Origin: Typhlomys cinereus
Taxonomy: Eukaryota; Chordata; Mammalia; Rodentia; Platacanthomyidae
DNA length: 64,000 nt
Reading direction: 5' to 3'
NCBI GenBank assembly: GCA_023101885.1
Contig: JALPQD010000232.1
Span: 2,880,618 to 2,944,617 of the forward strand
The notes beneath the pieces were generated by a model. That model saw only the letters and a list, made by a program, of their open reading frames with translations. It made no database searches and was not told where the DNA came from. The first letter of the stretch is position 1. Each line of letters opens with the position of its first letter. A program made the position numbers and the translations under genes. This document shows, in pieces, positions 60,655-64,000 of this stretch.

Positions 60655-60975
60655 ATTTTTCTCCTATATTTTATTCTTTTCCTAATCATACAAGCTCAAT
60701 AGGTACTCCTGTTCTCTCCCTCCTTCCTCTCCTTTCCAGTCATCTCCTCTTGCACTCTTCCCCCTTTCCCACTTCCTTTTACCCCTTTCCTCACTTCCTT
60801 TTACCCCTTCTCTTCCTCCTCTCCCAGTGCCTCCCCCTTTCTCACTCCCATCCCCTGGAGTATCCTTTTGTGTGAATGCCAAACCTCCCTCTGAGCCCTC
60901 CACCTCACTCTACCTCCATCTCCACTCAGTGGCATAGCCCCAAGCCCCTTCTTGGGTTCCCCGTTAGTATGAGAA
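60655..60975 (-). mobile_element. Older L1 3' end
   Basis: A T-rich edge, 'ttttcctaatcatacaagct', a polypyrimidine block and 'ccctggagtatccttttgtg' (compare 30653-30672) mark the L1 3'UTR on the minus strand. Inside the block a segment with 'cacttccttttacccctt' is tandemly repeated near 60769-60809. Purine-strand frames over it are compositional. Confidence 0.8.
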
Positions 60976-63265
60976 ATAGATCTCACAAGTTCAAACATAC
61001 ATAGAATAGAGAGGCTTTTAGGAAAAACATAATACAGTGGGAATCTTAGGGACTAAGGCTAAACAAGTGAATGGGACTGCCCCTATGAGTGGGTCTACCT
61101 ATGAAAAGGCCTCTCAATCTGCCACAGAGGCCGGAGACCCTACTATATCCAAAGGGAACCTTTGGGCCCACAGAAGCAGATAGGAGGATTGATAAAGGGA
61201 GGGGAGTGAGAAAGGAAAGGAGGAGAGAGGGAAGAGAGAAGCAGGTGGTTCAGGGACAACCACTCACCATGCTTATAAAACTAGAAAAAGTAAAAGAAAA
61301 CAGAACCAAAGAACAGATACATTAAAAATTGTGTAGTTCCCCTAATATCAAACTAGAATAAAGCATGGTCTTATTTAGCTGTTTTCAAACCTCTTCAGTG
61401 TCGATTACCAGCATACAAGCTTATGCTTAGAATAAATCTGAAAATTTCTACTCATAACCTCTTTAGCAAGGAAAAAGTTTATGTCAACACAGACATTTTG
61501 GTATGCAAATGAAACTGCTAATAACAAAGGTAATGACAAATTAAATTCTGCAAAACTCAAATTAGCAACCCTAAGAGAAATTTTTGAATCTAATATTTGA
61601 GCTTAAGATGTATCAAATATGATACTTATGTGTTAAGAAATCATGATTGAAATATAAAAGTCATTTCTAGAGTCCAACTGTTGTATTTCTATCAGATCAG
61701 AAACTGTGTCATTGCAATTTCTAATGTAAAGTAGTCATGAGAAAGAAAGAAGAGACAGGGGAAGATAACATGTTACAAATTATGGTCCAAACCCATTTCC
61801 TGATACCTTGTTCAAAGCTTCGTCTACTGCCTTAACTCCAGACCTACCAGATAGGCATGAACTTTCCAAACAATTAGCTAAAATAGAAATCTTTCTTTAC
61901 TGACTGACTCTTTAACCCCGTTCTTTGATAATTTACTGAATTCTGCCACTTACCAGGGTAATTCAGGGTAACTACTTATGTTTTCATTTCCCAAATTGTC
62001 ATTATATAAACACTCTTGGTTTTCAGGATCAACAGATTTATTTCCAGATGCTGTCGACTTATGTTGCTGATGATTACGGAACTTGTCCCAGAACCTGGTC
62101 TTTCTCAGGTTAACATGTGTAACAGCTTCAAAAGCCCTTTCATTTCAGGTAACTCAGTCTCAAGAGCCTTGATTGAATGATTGAATGGTTTCTGTATCAA
62201 ATGCTAAAGCTCTTTACATTTTATGTGGAGTCTCCCAGGTTCTCATCAGTTCCACTGTGAGAAACACTGCATAGAAAACCACTTGATGTTCTGCTTAATA
62301 TCTGTATTATAGCAAGTCTTTGGACACATGTGAAATATATCTGTCTGTCCAATGGTTATCCCTCATGATTATTTCTTTCGTTCCTGAAACACTTGTTTTT
62401 GTGCCTTAAATATACAACAGAACTGTCAATATTGACACCTTTAAATTTGCATAGTTTCTGATAAAATTATTTTCCTTTATCCTTGTCCTTAGTCAAACAC
62501 ATTTTTACCTTAGACAGACAGAAGATGCTAGTATATTTTGTAATTTGCCTTTCAATTCTGCAACTCTGAAACTTTTCTCTTAAGAAATTGTTTTCATTAT
62601 AGCAAGTGCATTATTTTAAATTGTTACAGTCTTATTGGGTCAAATACTACTTTTTTATATTACCAGAATAGTATAATAGCTCTGTGTTTCCTGATTCTAT
62701 ATTCTTTCATCTCCAGAGGTTAGATGGTCACAGGAAAAGTAAGGTTGCGGGTGATAGCATGTACAGACAAATTAGTGTTGCAGAAAATACCGAAAATAAT
62801 GTTCTCTTTAAAAGAGTGCAAAAATATTTGTGCTTAATTAGGCACACATGAATATGATCTGACTTTGTTAGTACTGTATAGAGCAAGACACAGTAGTGTG
62901 GATGACAGATTAATCAAGATCTAGACTGATGGAAAGACTCATTGGAGTTTACAACATGCTTAAAAAATTTAATTTGATTTATGACAAGAAAGTCACAAAT
63001 TAAAAGCAAAGTTATTTACACAAATGCTACATTGAAGGACTTGAATGGACTTTCTTTTTAAGCTGGAAAAGACACCATACAGACCAAAAGAATATTTGTC
63101 AATTTGTCCTTTCATCTAATGTTTACTGAACTTCAGACATATGAACTAACTTACTCATAATACTTCTCTCTTACACGTGACATAGTAATTAAGATGACAG
63201 CACAGAAACTGCTGGTCCTTGGGGAGATTCTGTCTTTCATTACTTCAAATCTGTTTTGCTCCTGG
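60976..63265. other. Non-coding DNA, possible decayed LTR
   Basis: No gene. The 78-codon frame at 61089-61325 is purine-rich and domain-free. A TATATAAA at about 62003-62010, about 270 bases into a less AT-rich stretch (61740-62100), could belong to an old LTR; not firm. Confidence 0.4.
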
Positions 63266-63269
63266 ATCC

Positions 63270-63480
63270 ATGGTGTAGGCTTATAATCTCAGACAGTTCA
63301 GAGACTGTAAGAAGAACTGCAAAGGCTATAAAACAAGTCTAAGGAGAGTTTGGCATCTTAATGAGAACCTCAGAATGAAAAGGTAAGGAATAAAGTGCTT
63401 GAGAATATAGCATAGAGAAAGAACATTTGTGAGGCAATTACATACTCTAGTTTAAATTCCCAGTACTGAGATAAAAAAGA
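63270..63480 (+). repeat. Decayed B1-like and ID-like SINE scraps
   Basis: 63270-63370: 'tggtgtaggcttataatctc' resembles the B1 head, followed by a decayed remainder. 63398-63480: 'agaatatagcatagagaaag' and 'taaattcccagtactgagat' resemble ID/tRNA-type SINE boxes. Both are strongly diverged. Confidence 0.4.
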
Positions 63481-63539
63481 AGGAATGCATGGTATATTGT
63501 GTTAAACATACTGTCTCAGTTTCTAAAAAGATGCTTTTT

Positions 63540-63690
63540 AATTTTTTTTATGTCTCTCTGTTCCTCTTATCTCCCATGTCCCTCCTATCTCCCATCCCCT
63601 CATTCCCTACGATATATTTTTCCCATTTATTCCTTACCTCCTTTTTGTTCTGGTATCTTAAATTTCCACTTCAAAAAGTTTCACCTAACT
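63540..63690. repeat. Pyrimidine-rich tract, perhaps old L1 3' end
   Basis: 'cccatgtccctcctatctcc' and similar runs resemble a decayed minus-strand L1 3'UTR polypyrimidine block. The overlapping frames at 63489-63770 are artefacts. Confidence 0.35.
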
Positions 63691-63699
63691 TTATTTATC

Positions 63700-63966
63700 T
63701 ATTAATATATTTGTTTGTTTATTGTGTGTGTATGTATCATAGAATATTGTATGCTCCTGTGGAGGACTAAAGATGACTTCAAGAATCATCCTAGATTGAC
63801 TTCTATATCTTTTTTGCTTTGCTCTGGAATTTCCCAGGCTCTACTAACCAGGCTGAGATGTACAGGCCGTTGTCATTTCTTACTGACTTTTTTACCTGGT
63901 ACCTGGGATCTGAACTCAGGACCTTCTGCTTGTGAGAGTCTTAACCCCTGAACCTTCTCTCCAGCT
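63700..63966 (-). mobile_element. Older-generation tRNA-derived SINE
   Basis: The head at right ('ttaacccctgaaccttctct' then 'ccagc'), B-box region 'tgggatctgaactcaggacc', the AT-rich middle with 'aaagatgacttcaagaatca' and a (TG)n tail at left match the older SINE layout in minus orientation. Confidence 0.8.
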
Positions 63967-64000
63967 TTCTAAAAAGCTCTTAAGGAAATCATGAGATGCA

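Overview
This is mammalian, almost certainly rodent, intergenic DNA. It is AT-rich and packed with L1 LINEs, tRNA-derived SINEs carrying pol III A/B boxes and an AATAAA-type tail, MaLR-like LTRs, old B1/ID-like fragments and many (CA)n, (GA)n, (TATC)n and (TTTA)n tracts. I find no host protein-coding gene, rRNA, functional tRNA, CRISPR array or bacterial-type operon. The only open frames with recognisable content are decayed L1 ORF1 and ORF2. The exact rodent lineage cannot be settled from sequence alone; the main SINE is not the classical mouse B2 consensus, so a non-murine rodent is likely.

Layout. 1-8 kb: an L1 3' end, one young SINE with a perfect 18-bp target-site duplication (TSD), then about 6 kb of low-copy AT-rich DNA. 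8.4-8.7 kb: a small retroposed transcript built from degenerate tandem units, flanked by a 17-bp TSD. 10-14 kb: LTR-like repeats, an internally deleted L1, a 92-bp tandem duplication and older L1 pieces. 14-23 kb: a cluster of young 5'-truncated L1s. Three of them have inverted 5' ends (twin-priming structure), and one carries a 3' transduction with its own poly(A) signal. 23.1-30.15 kb: a near full-length minus-strand L1 with 5'UTR, ORF1 and ORF2 (frameshifted, SINE-interrupted) and 3'UTR. 30.4-36.7 kb: older L1s, MaLR-like LTRs and a SINE. 38-43 kb: young SINEs, including a head-to-head pair with duplicated and mosaic internal segments. 44.4-44.9 kb: a fourth inverted L1. 46-49 kb: older SINEs and a solo LTR. 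49-57 kb: mostly low-copy DNA with a possible conserved non-coding element near 54.6-55 kb. 57.8-64 kb: a SINE, a second solo LTR, old L1 ORF1 and 3'UTR fragments, and old SINEs.

The pieces do not form a pathway. They record L1 activity over time: L1 copied itself, moved the SINEs (A-tails and 10-18 bp TSDs on nearly every young copy) and apparently one cellular or LTR-derived transcript. Nesting gives relative ages: SINEs at 21917, 24477 and 34809 lie inside L1s and are younger than them. No previously undescribed gene system is visible. The most notable observations are the four twin-primed L1s, the L1 3' transduction, the tandem-unit retroposon and the mosaic SINE.
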